A DNA stretch of 50,258 bases from assembly GCF_022012415.1 (NCBI RefSeq), contig NZ_JAKLTR010000029.1:1-50258 (forward strand). The letters are read 5' to 3'. This document shows positions 27,801-37,151 of the stretch, one piece after another. The translations under genes and the position numbers were made by a program. How positions within the stretch are numbered: the first letter of the stretch is position 1; every line of letters begins with the position of its first letter. The notes beneath the pieces are model-generated. The model searched no databases. It was not told the DNA's origin and saw nothing but the letters and a program-made list of their open reading frames with translations. The DNA comes from Terrimonas ginsenosidimutans. Lineage in GTDB: Bacteria; Bacteroidota; Bacteroidia; Chitinophagales; Chitinophagaceae.

Positions 27801-28034
27801 ATACTCGGTTATACACTTCCTGCGAAAGTGGCGAAACTGGCGCATATCAGTTCTGCCCGTGTATATTTTTCTGCGCAGAATTTGTTTTTCCATTCTGCTT
27901 CAGGATACAGGGGAATTAACCCTGAGGCAAGATTTACATCCGGACCTTATGCAACACCTTTGGTGGATGGCTATCAGCGTGGCAGCTTCCCGATGCCCAA
28001 GACTTACATGTTTGGAATTGACATAAACTTCTAA
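24831..28034 (+). CDS. SusC/RagA-type TonB-dependent outer-membrane transporter
   Basis: The 1067-residue protein has a signal peptide (ending LAYGQ), a CarboxypepD-regulatory-like domain (about residues 24-100), a TonB-dependent plug (about 110-230, with NEVVVIGYGTTKK and YGSRGASGVIIITTK), and a 22-strand barrel ending in an aromatic terminus (FGIDINF). There is no STN signalling domain, so no anti-sigma link is expected. An Asp-rich loop (DTDGDGDIDADDR, near residue 880) is common in this family and may bind calcium. With the adjacent SusD it would import alginate oligosaccharides. It begins 29 bp after the lyase gene. Confidence 0.96.
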   Translation: MKSLCLLFVSLWLGSLAYGQNKTITGKVTNKENGAPLSGVNILSDKQKGGVTTNEEGGFTISVPAASSTLVFSYVGFTSQTILIDGKTTIDVVMVANATDMNEVVVIGYGTTKKSHLTGAVSKFKNENLEETPASRLDQALQGKIAGVQIQNISSEAGSDPKVQVRGLSSINAGSSPLVVVDGHPVPDGLSFVNMADVESVEVLKDAASAAIYGSRGASGVIIITTKSGKADRPKYGVKFSTGIKTQYELYPMMTTTEYTKLLFDEAALKATDPGVPPLTPTQIIANNERAAYIVEQQIRGGVGTDWQREALRDANVKNLQVNVSGGSKTLKYFLSGGFQDDPGMMYHSEYKRYNLRAKLDANLSKRVKLSFNINPSYIKRERPSVNFIDFVRFQSFLPVYHDETTAAFVNQATAWAGIRPGDFAQARHFNARVYSGLMPDGTMWNNTAALDPFNTANNTPKSVMETRSITSNDYRVLSSGDLSINILPGLDFKTMGSVYLSYTNALDFAKRSSNRDGDVNKGIYNNRTFVDLLSENTLNYVKEFGDHSINLLAGFTAQKTMIRDEQITGLDYPSDDITTLNTALQIDQSKEATYNNKNEIGLLSWLGRAMYSYKSKYLASVSYRWDGSSYFAPGKKWGSFPAVSLGWVISEEKFLQKADWISNLKIRASYGVTGNNRVGSSYFPYLDLLYSANYPFGSGTGTPNTGLLPSSTVLANPDITWERTFQYNGGIDLSVMNNRLSFSIDVYQSRTDKLLLLQSAMGFIGVPQTWNNIGSLRNRGIEFEITSNNIRTRDFKWTTTANIAHNRNKIVELGDEAYLLNQGERTEIYMNRVGNPLIQFYGYKTDGVWLSQAQIDDARAKGLKSSLSNVFVPGGLKLVDTDGDGDIDADDRIVMGSPYPSFTWGLNNTLSYRSFDLGFMFQGVQGAKLINGDPNYNETKRYNRNYNENRWLSPMFPGDGKTPYSTVGFNWMLTDYVVEDASYYALREVILGYTLPAKVAKLAHISSARVYFSAQNLFFHSASGYRGINPEARFTSGPYATPLVDGYQRGSFPMPKTYMFGIDINF

Positions 28035-28053
28035 CCCTTTCAACCATTAATTT

Positions 28054-29598
28054 ATGAAACGAATAATAAACTTTATTTTGATTGGAAGCATGGGTTTGTT
28101 CAGTTGCAAAAAAGTAATTGACGTCATTCCTCAATCTAATCCGAATACAACAACATACTATTCCAATCCGGCAGAAGTGCGTGCTGCATTGAATGGTGTT
28201 TACAACGGAATGCAAAAACCATTGTTCTATGAGTGGCAGGTAAGTGAACTCCGGACGGATAACTCAAAACAGGGACAACCGGGAAGTACAGCTTCCACTA
28301 ACAGGGATCTGAGTGACCTGGATATGTTTACGCCGAATACGGCCCACCAGGGCGTTTATAACTATTGGTTGAATACCTATAATAATATCAGGAATGCAAA
28401 TATCGTACTCGACAAACTGGGCGTGATATATGACCCTGCTGCGGGTACGATCAGTTTCGCTGATATAGCGATTGCAATCAGTGATGCAGATAGGAGACAA
28501 CTCGCAGGTGAAGCCCTTTTTATCCGCGGCTATCACTATTTTAATCTCGTGCGTTTGTTTGGTGGCGTTTTCCTGGTACACAAACCGTTAGTGCCAAACG
28601 ATGGGAAGACAATGAACAGGGTTGCAGCTGCCGATATTTATAAGATGATCGAAGCTGATCTTTCGACGGCGGCTTCTTCCATGAGCGCGGCGAAGTTCGC
28701 ACAGATCCCTGCAGCAACCCTCGGCCGTGCCAATAGCTGGGCTGCGAAAGGACTACTCGCCAAAGTTTATCTTACAGAAAATAAAAAAACGGAGGCGATC
28801 ACATTGCTGCAGGATGTGATCACAAACAGCGGCTATTCACTCCGCCCGATCTATGCAGATATATTTGCGATTGATAAAGAAATGAATTCGGAGATCCTCT
28901 TCGCTGTACGCTATAAAGCCGGTGGGCTGGGACTGGGATCGCCATTTGCAAATACATTTGCCCCTTTGGGAACTGGTTCCCAGGTGATCAATGGCGACGG
29001 TGATGGTTTGAATTATCCAACGGCTGAACTGGATACCGCTACCAATGGCGATACACGTAAGGCTACCATACTTTCTGTATTCGGAACAGGAACGGCTGCC
29101 AAATTTTATGTAAGAAAGTTCTTTTCACAGGTTATCCTGGTAGATGATGCGGAAAATGATTTCCCTGTTTTGCGGTATGCGGATATTGTGCTCATGCTTG
29201 CAGAAGCTCAAGGTTATACCCCCGCAAGTATAGATCTTATAAACAGCGTGCGCCCCCGTGCAGGATTACCTTTATACAATGCAACAACGATCAACTCTGT
29301 AGCGGCATTTGAAAAAGCGCTGTCAAAAGAAAGAAGAATTGAATTTGCATTCGAAAACCAGCGTTTCTTTGATCTGTTGCGCTTCAATAAGACAATGACG
29401 ACGATAACAATTGAGCAGACAATGAAAGATCATTTCACCAATGAATATTTCACGCATTATCGTCTCTATGTGGCACCGGCCCCGACCTTACAGGAGTTAT
29501 ACGATGCAACTACGCCGGACCGGATGCTATTACCTATACCGCAACGTGAAATAGACACTAATACACAATTAACGATTCCTCAAAATCCTGGTTATTAA
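28054..29598 (+). CDS. SusD/RagB-type surface glycan-binding lipoprotein
   Basis: The 514-residue lipoprotein has a lipobox ending GLFSC at residue 18 and the SusD architecture: N-terminal TPR helices (LRTDNSKQGQPG, NNIRNANIVLDKLG) and the C-terminal SKERRIEFAFENQRFFDLLRF motif near residues 425-445. It pairs with the SusC homolog (19 bp apart) to close over and capture alginate oligomers at the cell surface. The end (PIPQREIDTNTQLTIPQNPGY) is a classic SusD terminus. Confidence 0.96.
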   Translation: MKRIINFILIGSMGLFSCKKVIDVIPQSNPNTTTYYSNPAEVRAALNGVYNGMQKPLFYEWQVSELRTDNSKQGQPGSTASTNRDLSDLDMFTPNTAHQGVYNYWLNTYNNIRNANIVLDKLGVIYDPAAGTISFADIAIAISDADRRQLAGEALFIRGYHYFNLVRLFGGVFLVHKPLVPNDGKTMNRVAAADIYKMIEADLSTAASSMSAAKFAQIPAATLGRANSWAAKGLLAKVYLTENKKTEAITLLQDVITNSGYSLRPIYADIFAIDKEMNSEILFAVRYKAGGLGLGSPFANTFAPLGTGSQVINGDGDGLNYPTAELDTATNGDTRKATILSVFGTGTAAKFYVRKFFSQVILVDDAENDFPVLRYADIVLMLAEAQGYTPASIDLINSVRPRAGLPLYNATTINSVAAFEKALSKERRIEFAFENQRFFDLLRFNKTMTTITIEQTMKDHFTNEYFTHYRLYVAPAPTLQELYDATTPDRMLLPIPQREIDTNTQLTIPQNPGY

Positions 29599-29601
29599 GC
29601 T

Positions 29602-29675
29602 AAGAGGCGAAAAGGGAAAGAGAATGATCTGAAAATGTTTTTCTGTATTTCACATTTTACCTGTTCGCCTCTTTT
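29602..29675 (+). terminator. Long hairpin between susD and esterase genes
   Basis: AAGAGGCGAA (29602-29611) pairs with TTCGCCTCTT (29664-29673), followed by a T-run. The loop contains a second possible stem (GAAAATG with CATTTTAC). It probably attenuates or terminates transcription after SusD, giving lower esterase expression. Confidence 0.65.
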
Positions 29676-29689
29676 TAACTCTTAAATGA

Positions 29690-30580
29690 ATGAAAAAGAT
29701 ATTTTTCCATACACTGATGATCCTGGCGGGAATACCATCCTTTGCGCAGAATGCTGATACGACTTACAAGCCCGTTGAATTTCCCGACGGATATACTTCT
29801 AAAATCGATGTAGTATATACCAGGGTTGGGGATTGGCAGGGGCGTATTGATCTTTATCTGCCTCCGGTCAAGAATGGCCCGTCGCCGGTGGTGATCAATA
29901 TTCACGGAGGTGGCTGGAACAAGGGCGTGAAAGAATCGCAAACCGGGTTCAATACTTTTTTCCGGATGGGTTTTGCCGTTGCAAATATGGAGTACCGGCT
30001 GACTGGGCGGGCTACTGCGCCGGCAGCGGTGGAAGATACGAGGTGTGCACTACTGTATCTTATTAAAAATGCAAAGGAGCTTAATATAGATGTTAACAGG
30101 GTCGTAGTGATGGGTGGGAGTGCCGGAGGGCATCTGGCCCTGATGGCAGGATTGCTGGGAAACGATCATCGCTTCGATGTAAACTGCGCCGGCATTGAGA
30201 ATGTGAAAGTGGCTGCGATCATCGATAAATATGGCATTACTGATGTGTGGGATTGGGGGTACGGGAAAAATGTGACCAGTAAATCTGCTGCGGCATGGCT
30301 CGGTAGTAAAGCAACTGATCGGGAGTTTGCGATGTCAGTTTCACCGATCAATTATGTAACAAAGAAAAGTCCGCCCACATTCATTGTCCATGGGGATGCT
30401 GATCCCACCGTCCCGTATCAACAATCGGTGGATCTGCACAAGAAGTTTGTGGAAGCAGGAGTAAAAACGGAGTTTATCACCATTAAGGGCGGCCTGCACG
30501 GAAAATTCACCAAAGAGCAGAATAGTGAGCTGAATCAGTCGATCGCCGCTTTTCTGAAAAGTGTCGGTATTGTGAATTAG
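29690..30580 (+). CDS. Secreted alpha/beta-hydrolase esterase (BD-FAE/acetyl esterase type)
   Basis: The 296-residue protein has a signal peptide (ending PSFAQ) and an alpha/beta hydrolase fold. NIHGGGWNKG (oxyanion loop), GGSAGGH with the nucleophile serine, HGDADPTVPYQQ with the aspartate, and GGLHGKF with the histidine form the expected triad order. Such proteins are often carbohydrate deacetylases or feruloyl esterases. Here it follows the alginate SusCD genes after a hairpin, so removal of O-acetyl groups from mannuronate in acetylated (bacterial) alginate is a reasonable guess. The substrate is not proven by sequence. Confidence 0.85.
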   Translation: MKKIFFHTLMILAGIPSFAQNADTTYKPVEFPDGYTSKIDVVYTRVGDWQGRIDLYLPPVKNGPSPVVINIHGGGWNKGVKESQTGFNTFFRMGFAVANMEYRLTGRATAPAAVEDTRCALLYLIKNAKELNIDVNRVVVMGGSAGGHLALMAGLLGNDHRFDVNCAGIENVKVAAIIDKYGITDVWDWGYGKNVTSKSAAAWLGSKATDREFAMSVSPINYVTKKSPPTFIVHGDADPTVPYQQSVDLHKKFVEAGVKTEFITIKGGLHGKFTKEQNSELNQSIAAFLKSVGIVN

Positions 30581-30635
30581 AGACTTCGTATCGGCAACCT
30601 GCATGACCATAATGGCAGGATTCTCCCGGATTCAT

Positions 30636-30643
30636 TATTTTTG
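30636..30643 (+). promoter_or_regulatory. Candidate Bacteroidota -7 element
   Basis: TATTTTTG fits the TAnnTTTG consensus and lies 87 bp upstream of the phosphotransferase gene start. I do not see a clean TTG at the -33 spacing, so the call is moderate. Confidence 0.4.
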
Positions 30644-30671
30644 CCCGTTAAGAACTGCTTAATTGCTTGCA

Positions 30672-30708
30672 GGCCGTCTGTAACTTTGAAGGACCTGGGT
30701 AGACGGCC
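30672..30708 (+). other. 5' leader hairpin before the LTA-synthase-like gene
   Basis: GGCCGTCT (30672-30679) pairs perfectly with AGACGGCC (30701-30708) around a 21 nt loop, 21 bp before the start codon. It could influence mRNA stability or translation. Confidence 0.45.
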
Positions 30709-30729
30709 GGGCACAAAATCAATGAACGA

Positions 30730-32670
30730 ATGAGAAGAACTTCGGTGTTGAACTGGTCATTTACGGCCAATGTCTATATAACTCTTTTATACCGGTTGGC
30801 GATTGTTATCCTGATCTTTTCCATCAGCCGGTTTCTTTTCTATTTGTTAAATACCGGTTACTTCCCCGGAGTAGACGCCGCTGCCTGGGCCAGCATTCTC
30901 CGGGGGGGCTTGCGATTTGATATCGCTGCTTTGTTCTATACAAATGGCCTCTTCATTCTGTTGTATGCTATTCCACTTCCCGTACGTTATCATCCCGTAT
31001 ATCAAAAGATCGCGAAGATTGTTTTCATTATCACAAATTCCATATCATTCCTGGTCAACAGCATCGATTTTATCTACTTCAGGTTTACACTCAGACGTTC
31101 GACGCTGGATGTACTTCGTGAGTTCTCCAATGAAAAGGGGAAGGGAAATTTTATATTGACATTTATCCTCGATTACTGGTATGTGGTATTGATCTATGCA
31201 GCGCTGATCGCATTGATGGTGTGGCTGTACAACAGGGCGAAGATCAGGAAGCCGGCTGTGATCAGGCCCTGGATCTACTATCCTGCAGGATTGGTCATAA
31301 TGGCGGTGTTCATTGCCTTGGCGATAGGCGGTATCCGGGGAGATTTCAAATACAGCACCCGGCCCATCACGATGAGCAATGCGGGAGAGTATGTCGATAA
31401 CCCCGGAGAGATCCCGCTGGTATTAAATACGCCATTCTGTATCATCCGGACTGCCGGTAAACGGTTTTACCGGGAGGAAAAGTTTTTCACCGCCGAAGAG
31501 GCAGAAGGGATCTATTCACCTGTCCAGGAACTGCAGTCGGATAAACCCTTCAAGCCGGATAATGTCGTTGTGATCATTCTTGAAAGCTTCGGCAAGGAAG
31601 GTATCGGTTTTTACAACCATGATCTTAAAAACGGAACGTACAAGGGCTTTACACCATTTCTTGATTCGCTGTTTTCTCAAAGCCGGATCTGCTGGAACTC
31701 TTTTGCAAACGGGCGAAAGTCAATTGATGCGATGCCTTCCGTCCTGGCAGGTATTCCTGCCGGCGAGATCCCTTTCGTTTTGACACCGTATGCATCCAAT
31801 AAGATGAAGAGTCTTCCATCTATCCTTCGTGACAGCGGGTATCACACCTCTTTTTTCCATGGAGCGCCCAATGGCTCTATGGGCTTCAAAGCGTTTGCAA
31901 ACCTGGTGGATATTGAACGTTATTATGGAAAGGACGAGTATAACAATAATGCGGATTATGATGGACTGTGGGGGATCTGGGACGAACCATTCTTCCAGTT
32001 TTTTGCCAGGAATCTTGATACGATCCGACAGCCGTTCTTCTCTGCGATATTTTCAGTGTCATCACATCATCCTTTCAAAGTGCCGAAGCAATATGAAGGA
32101 GTGTTTCCGAAGGGCGATCTGCCGCTTCACGAATGTATGGGGTATACTGATATGGCACTGAGAAAGTTCTTTGCCACAGCATCAACGATGAAATGGTTTA
32201 AGAACACCCTGTTTGTGATCACCGCCGACCATGCGACAGTTTCCGAATTCCCGGAATACCAGACCGCCTGGGGTAATCTCTCTATTCCCATCGCGTTCTA
32301 TCATCCTGGGGATAGTTCGATTGTGAAGCTGGATAGCAGCGTTGTTCAACAGATCGATATCATGCCAAGCGTACTCTCTTATCTGAATTATAAAGGGAAG
32401 ATCGTTTCGTTTGGAGAAAGCATTTTTGATCCGCATAAGAAGGACTTCGCCGCGAGTTATCTTGGAGGGTTTCAATGGATACAGGAGAAATATTTATTAC
32501 AATTTGATGGGCTGAAAGCGTCCGGGCTTTTCGATTATCAGCATGACAGGTTGATGAAAACGGATCTGAAAGATCAGTTGCCTGCGGTGAGAGATAGCCT
32601 GGAGCTGAGGATGAAGGCTTTTATACAGCAGTATCATAACAGGCTGATACAAGATAGGATGCTGCCCTGA
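30730..32670 (+). CDS. LTA synthase family phosphotransferase (alkaline phosphatase superfamily)
   Basis: The 646-residue protein has five N-terminal membrane segments (roughly residues 15-40, 58-80, 95-115, 150-168 and 185-205) and a C-terminal sulfatase-like domain. VVVIILESFGKEG (near residue 280) binds the metal, GRKSIDAMPSVLAGIP (near 329-344) holds the nucleophile Ser/Thr, and FVITADHATVSE (near 496) gives metal-binding Asp-His. In Gram-positive bacteria these proteins polymerise glycerol phosphate; in Bacteroidota the homologs probably transfer phosphoglycerol or phosphoethanolamine to envelope lipids or glycans. It stands alone between the esterase gene and the convergent hom gene. 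Confidence 0.9.
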   Translation: MRRTSVLNWSFTANVYITLLYRLAIVILIFSISRFLFYLLNTGYFPGVDAAAWASILRGGLRFDIAALFYTNGLFILLYAIPLPVRYHPVYQKIAKIVFIITNSISFLVNSIDFIYFRFTLRRSTLDVLREFSNEKGKGNFILTFILDYWYVVLIYAALIALMVWLYNRAKIRKPAVIRPWIYYPAGLVIMAVFIALAIGGIRGDFKYSTRPITMSNAGEYVDNPGEIPLVLNTPFCIIRTAGKRFYREEKFFTAEEAEGIYSPVQELQSDKPFKPDNVVVIILESFGKEGIGFYNHDLKNGTYKGFTPFLDSLFSQSRICWNSFANGRKSIDAMPSVLAGIPAGEIPFVLTPYASNKMKSLPSILRDSGYHTSFFHGAPNGSMGFKAFANLVDIERYYGKDEYNNNADYDGLWGIWDEPFFQFFARNLDTIRQPFFSAIFSVSSHHPFKVPKQYEGVFPKGDLPLHECMGYTDMALRKFFATASTMKWFKNTLFVITADHATVSEFPEYQTAWGNLSIPIAFYHPGDSSIVKLDSSVVQQIDIMPSVLSYLNYKGKIVSFGESIFDPHKKDFAASYLGGFQWIQEKYLLQFDGLKASGLFDYQHDRLMKTDLKDQLPAVRDSLELRMKAFIQQYHNRLIQDRMLP

Positions 32671-32712
32671 TTACCGGGTGCTCATTGCAAATGACCCGCG
32701 CGTAATAGGAGA

Positions 32713-32805
32713 ATAGCGCAGAAGGCGTAAAGAAACCACAATGAACGCTAAGATGAACTTAGCAGTCCCTGCGATCTCGTTACGCCCTCTGGGTTACTTC
32801 GCTAT
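32713..32805. repeat. Imperfect inverted repeat (GGCGTAAAG/GCGCAGAAG type)
   Basis: The left arm (ATAGCGCAGAAGGCGTAAAG from 32713) is mirrored by GTTACGCCCTCTGGGTTACT followed by TCGCTAT ending at 32805. It lies between the convergent phosphotransferase and hom genes and may act as a terminator for both. Confidence 0.6.
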
Positions 32806-32819
32806 AACACTGGCCTTAA

Positions 32820-34076
32820 TTAAATGATCCCAGCCAGTTCCAGGCTCTTTTTCTTTAACTTCCTGATCTCAACATCTTCAATCACAGGGTCTGCTGTAAG
32901 GATCAGTGAGGTGTTATTGTCTTTCCACCAGGTATTGTTCTTCAATTCTTCAAAGGCGATCACGCCAACCAGGTACTTTCTGTCTTCACGAGCATGCCAT
33001 TCTTCGATCCATTCAAACTTCTCGCGAGGAATGAATTGCCAGTCATCAAAACTTACATACACACGCAGGAAAACATCATTACTGATCTCATGCGGTTTGT
33101 GGTGATACAATTTCTTATACTCATACTTATACTGATAACGCAATGCTGAAATATCACTCAACACTGCAGACGCGGTCGGAAAGCTTCCTGCGCCTTTTCC
33201 ATAGAAGAATTGCTTATCGGCAAAACCGCTTTCGATCACTACTCCATTGTATTCGTTCTTAACGAAGGACAGAGGATCATCCTGTGTCACAAATTGTGGC
33301 AGTACATATGCTGCTACACGGCCATCATGCAATTTCTTCGCCTGTGCGACGAGCCGGATCTGCTGGTTTTTCTCTTTCGCAACAGTAGCATCTGTACCGC
33401 GGATATTCTGGATCCCGTTGAACAGGATATTTTCCGGAGCTTCTGTGATGCCGTAAGCATGTGTAAGCAGGAATGTCCATTTATTCACCGCATCAAAGCC
33501 TTCCACGTCGAGCTTTGGATTACTTTCAGCAAAGCCCAGTTGTTGTGCCAGTATCAGGGCCTGTTTAAAATCAAGACCATCTTCAAACATTTTTGTGAGG
33601 ATGAAGTTGGTAGATCCATTCACGATCGCTTTGATAGAGTGTAACAGGTCATTGTCATAATATTCTTCCAGGTTCCGGATCACGGGAATGGAAGCGCAGG
33701 CTGCTGATTCATATAGTAATGACTGACCCGTTTTTTCCTGCAGAGCCAGCAATGCGTGCAGATTTTCTGCGATCATTTTCTTGCTGGCGCTTACCACGTC
33801 TTTATTATTGTTCAGGGCGGTAGAGACGATCTCGAACGCTGCTACTGCATCATCAATTACTTCTACTATCACGTTGATCTCCGGATCATTCAGCAAAACG
33901 TCTTTATCTGTAGTGAATAGTTCTGCGGGAGCATTTCTTTTCTTCTCCGGATTTTTAATGCACACTTTTTTCAGGCTCGCTTTCAGTGAAGGTGTTTGTT
34001 GTAATACTTTGTACAAACCCTCGCCTACTACGCCAAATCCAAAAAGACCGATCGTTAACTGTTTATGTGTTTCCAT
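32820..34076 (-). CDS. hom: Homoserine dehydrogenase
   Basis: The 418-residue protein reduces aspartate semialdehyde to homoserine. The N-terminal Rossmann motif is GLFGFGVVGEGL (residues 10-21); the catalytic domain has NGSTNFILTKMFEDG and AESNPKLDVEGFDAVNKW, both family signatures. There is no aspartate kinase fusion. The C-terminal region is shorter than in ACT-domain forms. The start ATG follows the metX stop by 3 bp, so it is translated with metX and is presumably controlled by the SAM-I riboswitch upstream of metY, supplying homoserine for methionine synthesis. Confidence 0.95.
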   Translation of the reverse strand: METHKQLTIGLFGFGVVGEGLYKVLQQTPSLKASLKKVCIKNPEKKRNAPAELFTTDKDVLLNDPEINVIVEVIDDAVAAFEIVSTALNNNKDVVSASKKMIAENLHALLALQEKTGQSLLYESAACASIPVIRNLEEYYDNDLLHSIKAIVNGSTNFILTKMFEDGLDFKQALILAQQLGFAESNPKLDVEGFDAVNKWTFLLTHAYGITEAPENILFNGIQNIRGTDATVAKEKNQQIRLVAQAKKLHDGRVAAYVLPQFVTQDDPLSFVKNEYNGVVIESGFADKQFFYGKGAGSFPTASAVLSDISALRYQYKYEYKKLYHHKPHEISNDVFLRVYVSFDDWQFIPREKFEWIEEWHAREDRKYLVGVIAFEELKNNTWWKDNNTSLILTADPVIEDVEIRKLKKKSLELAGII

Positions 34077-34079
34077 TTT

Positions 34080-35141
34080 TTATTGATTCACTATTTTTAA
34101 ATGAGAAGATGTATTGTTTGATTGAATGAACTGTCGCAGTGCCGTTTCGATTTTCTCATATTCGAGCAGAAATCCGTCGTGACCGAAATCGCTGGAGATC
34201 TCCAGCAATTGCGCACCCGGAATCGTATCGTGCAGGTAGTACTGTTCTTGTATCGGGTATAAAACATCGGAACGGATCCCGATAACCAGTGTAGCTGCTT
34301 TGATGCGTTTCAAAGCTTCTTCAATATTTACTCTCGACCGGCCGACATCATGGCTATCCATTGTTTGTGTTAAGCGATAATAGCAAACAACATTAAAACG
34401 GTTAACAAGTTTTAATCCCTGGTAACGCTGATAATTGTCAGAGGCATAAGTCACTTCAGCTCCAAGTGACACAAACGCTTTATCTCTTGGCTGCGTGATA
34501 TCATAACCGTTATAGTGTCTGTACGAAAGCAGCGCAATAGAACGGGCGGCCGCCAATCCTTTCTGCCCGGCGTCAGGGCGTTTTTCGAGCCAGGTGCTAT
34601 CCGCTTCAATTGCCATCCGCTGTGATGCATTGAATGCAACTCCCCATGGGGAAAGGGTCGCATTTGTTGCGATCGGCACAATATGTTCAAACAATTCAGG
34701 TTCTTCGATTGCCCATTCCAGTAACTGCATACCACCTGTGCTGCCACCTAATCCAACCAATACCTTTTTGATCCCAAGCTCTTTCTTGAGATGCTGGTAA
34801 GTTTTTACGATATCACGCACCGTAAATACAGGGAAATCATGATAATAAGGTTGATTGGTTTGGGGATTATTGCTCAAAGGGGATATGCTGCCGTAAGGGC
34901 TACCGGGTTTGTTTACGCAAATAATAAAGTGCTTCGAAGGATCGAAAAATTTTCCGTCCCCCACAAGGCCCGGCCACCATTCAGCAGGATTACTGTTGGC
35001 TGTAAGCGCATGAAAGATCCAGATCACATTATCCCTGGCGGCATTCAATTTTCCATGCGTTGTATAAGCCAGGTGGAAGCCAGGCAGAATAGCGCCTGAC
35101 TCCAACTGGAAAGGATGATCGTATTTAAAAACTGTGACCAT
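34080..35141 (-). CDS. metX: Homoserine O-acetyltransferase
   Basis: The 353-residue alpha/beta hydrolase-fold acyltransferase activates homoserine, most likely to O-acetylhomoserine. The nucleophile is Ser134 in GGSTGGMQLLEW. HALTANSNPAEWWPGLVG, NKPGSPYGSISP, GIRSDVLYP (Asp) and FGHDGFLLE (His) complete the MetX pattern. Neighbouring metY, which uses O-acetylhomoserine, supports acetyl over succinyl. It lies 104 bp downstream of metY and 3 bp upstream of hom. Confidence 0.95.
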   Translation of the reverse strand: MVTVFKYDHPFQLESGAILPGFHLAYTTHGKLNAARDNVIWIFHALTANSNPAEWWPGLVGDGKFFDPSKHFIICVNKPGSPYGSISPLSNNPQTNQPYYHDFPVFTVRDIVKTYQHLKKELGIKKVLVGLGGSTGGMQLLEWAIEEPELFEHIVPIATNATLSPWGVAFNASQRMAIEADSTWLEKRPDAGQKGLAAARSIALLSYRHYNGYDITQPRDKAFVSLGAEVTYASDNYQRYQGLKLVNRFNVVCYYRLTQTMDSHDVGRSRVNIEEALKRIKAATLVIGIRSDVLYPIQEQYYLHDTIPGAQLLEISSDFGHDGFLLEYEKIETALRQFIQSNNTSSHLKIVNQ

Positions 35142-35147
35142 GAGTTT

Positions 35148-35245
35148 AAGTAAAAAGTAAAAATTAGAAAGTAAAAAATGCAGTCTTATGAATCAGATGA
35201 TTCTTCCGTATGCCCATTTTTTAATTTTTACTTTTAAATTTTTAA

Positions 35246-35246
<1 letters not shown>
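35148..35246. repeat. AT-rich inverted repeat (AAAAGTAAAAAGTAAA type), second copy
   Basis: AAGTAAAAAGTAAAAATTAG with AAAGTAAAAAATGCAG (35148-35182) is mirrored by TGCCCATTTTTTAATTTTTA with CTTTTAAATTTTTAATT (35210-35246). The arms match the element at 3165-3241. It fills the metY-metX gap and includes the end of metY. Confidence 0.65.
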
Positions 35247-36774
<1,528 letters not shown>

Positions 36775-36966
36775 CTGCCAAAATTTTCTTTGTTAAAATT
36801 CTTTGGCTTTATTAACAGTCAGGGTTGGGACGGTGTCCTTGCATATCCGGAATGCAGATACGCAAATACGGTTACCGATCAGCCTTCATTGTTAATAAAG
36901 ACGACGTTGAGAACTTACCAGAGAGGTTTCGGCATTACCGGGGGATTTTCTTGGAGCATGTGCAAC

Positions 36967-37001
36967 AAAAAAGCTCACCCGATAAATCAGATGAGCTTTT
37001 T
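36967..37001 (-). terminator. metY: Intrinsic terminator of the SAM-I riboswitch
   Basis: On the minus strand AAAAAGCTCA and TGAGCTTTTTT form a stem with a following U-run, with a 14 nt loop containing TCTGATTTATC. It lies about 37 nt after the riboswitch P1 helix, as expected for an OFF-type transcriptional switch. Confidence 0.88.
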
Positions 37002-37038
37002 AATATCTTAATACGTGTATTTCGAAGCTGGGGTCTGA

Positions 37039-37149
37039 CTTATCTGTCCTGGATTGTCCAGGATGGAATTGGCACCTTGCCTTTCCGCGGAACGGAAAAA
37101 CAGGTTGTCAAGGCTTCATAGGGCCATACCCTCAGCCTTTCTTGATAAG
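37039..37149 (-). promoter_or_regulatory. SAM-I riboswitch upstream of metY-metX-hom
   Basis: The minus strand reads CTTATCAAGAAAGGCTGAGG, then GTATGGCCCTATGAAGCC, GACAACC, AAGGTGCCAATTCCA and closes with CAGATAAG. P1 is CTTATC (37149-37144) with GATAAG (37044-37039); P4 is TCCTGGA-CAA-TCCAGGA. These are the core elements of the SAM-I (S-box) aptamer. Placed before a sulfhydrylase operon, it would shut transcription off when S-adenosylmethionine is abundant. Confidence 0.95.
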
Positions 37150-37151
37150 CA

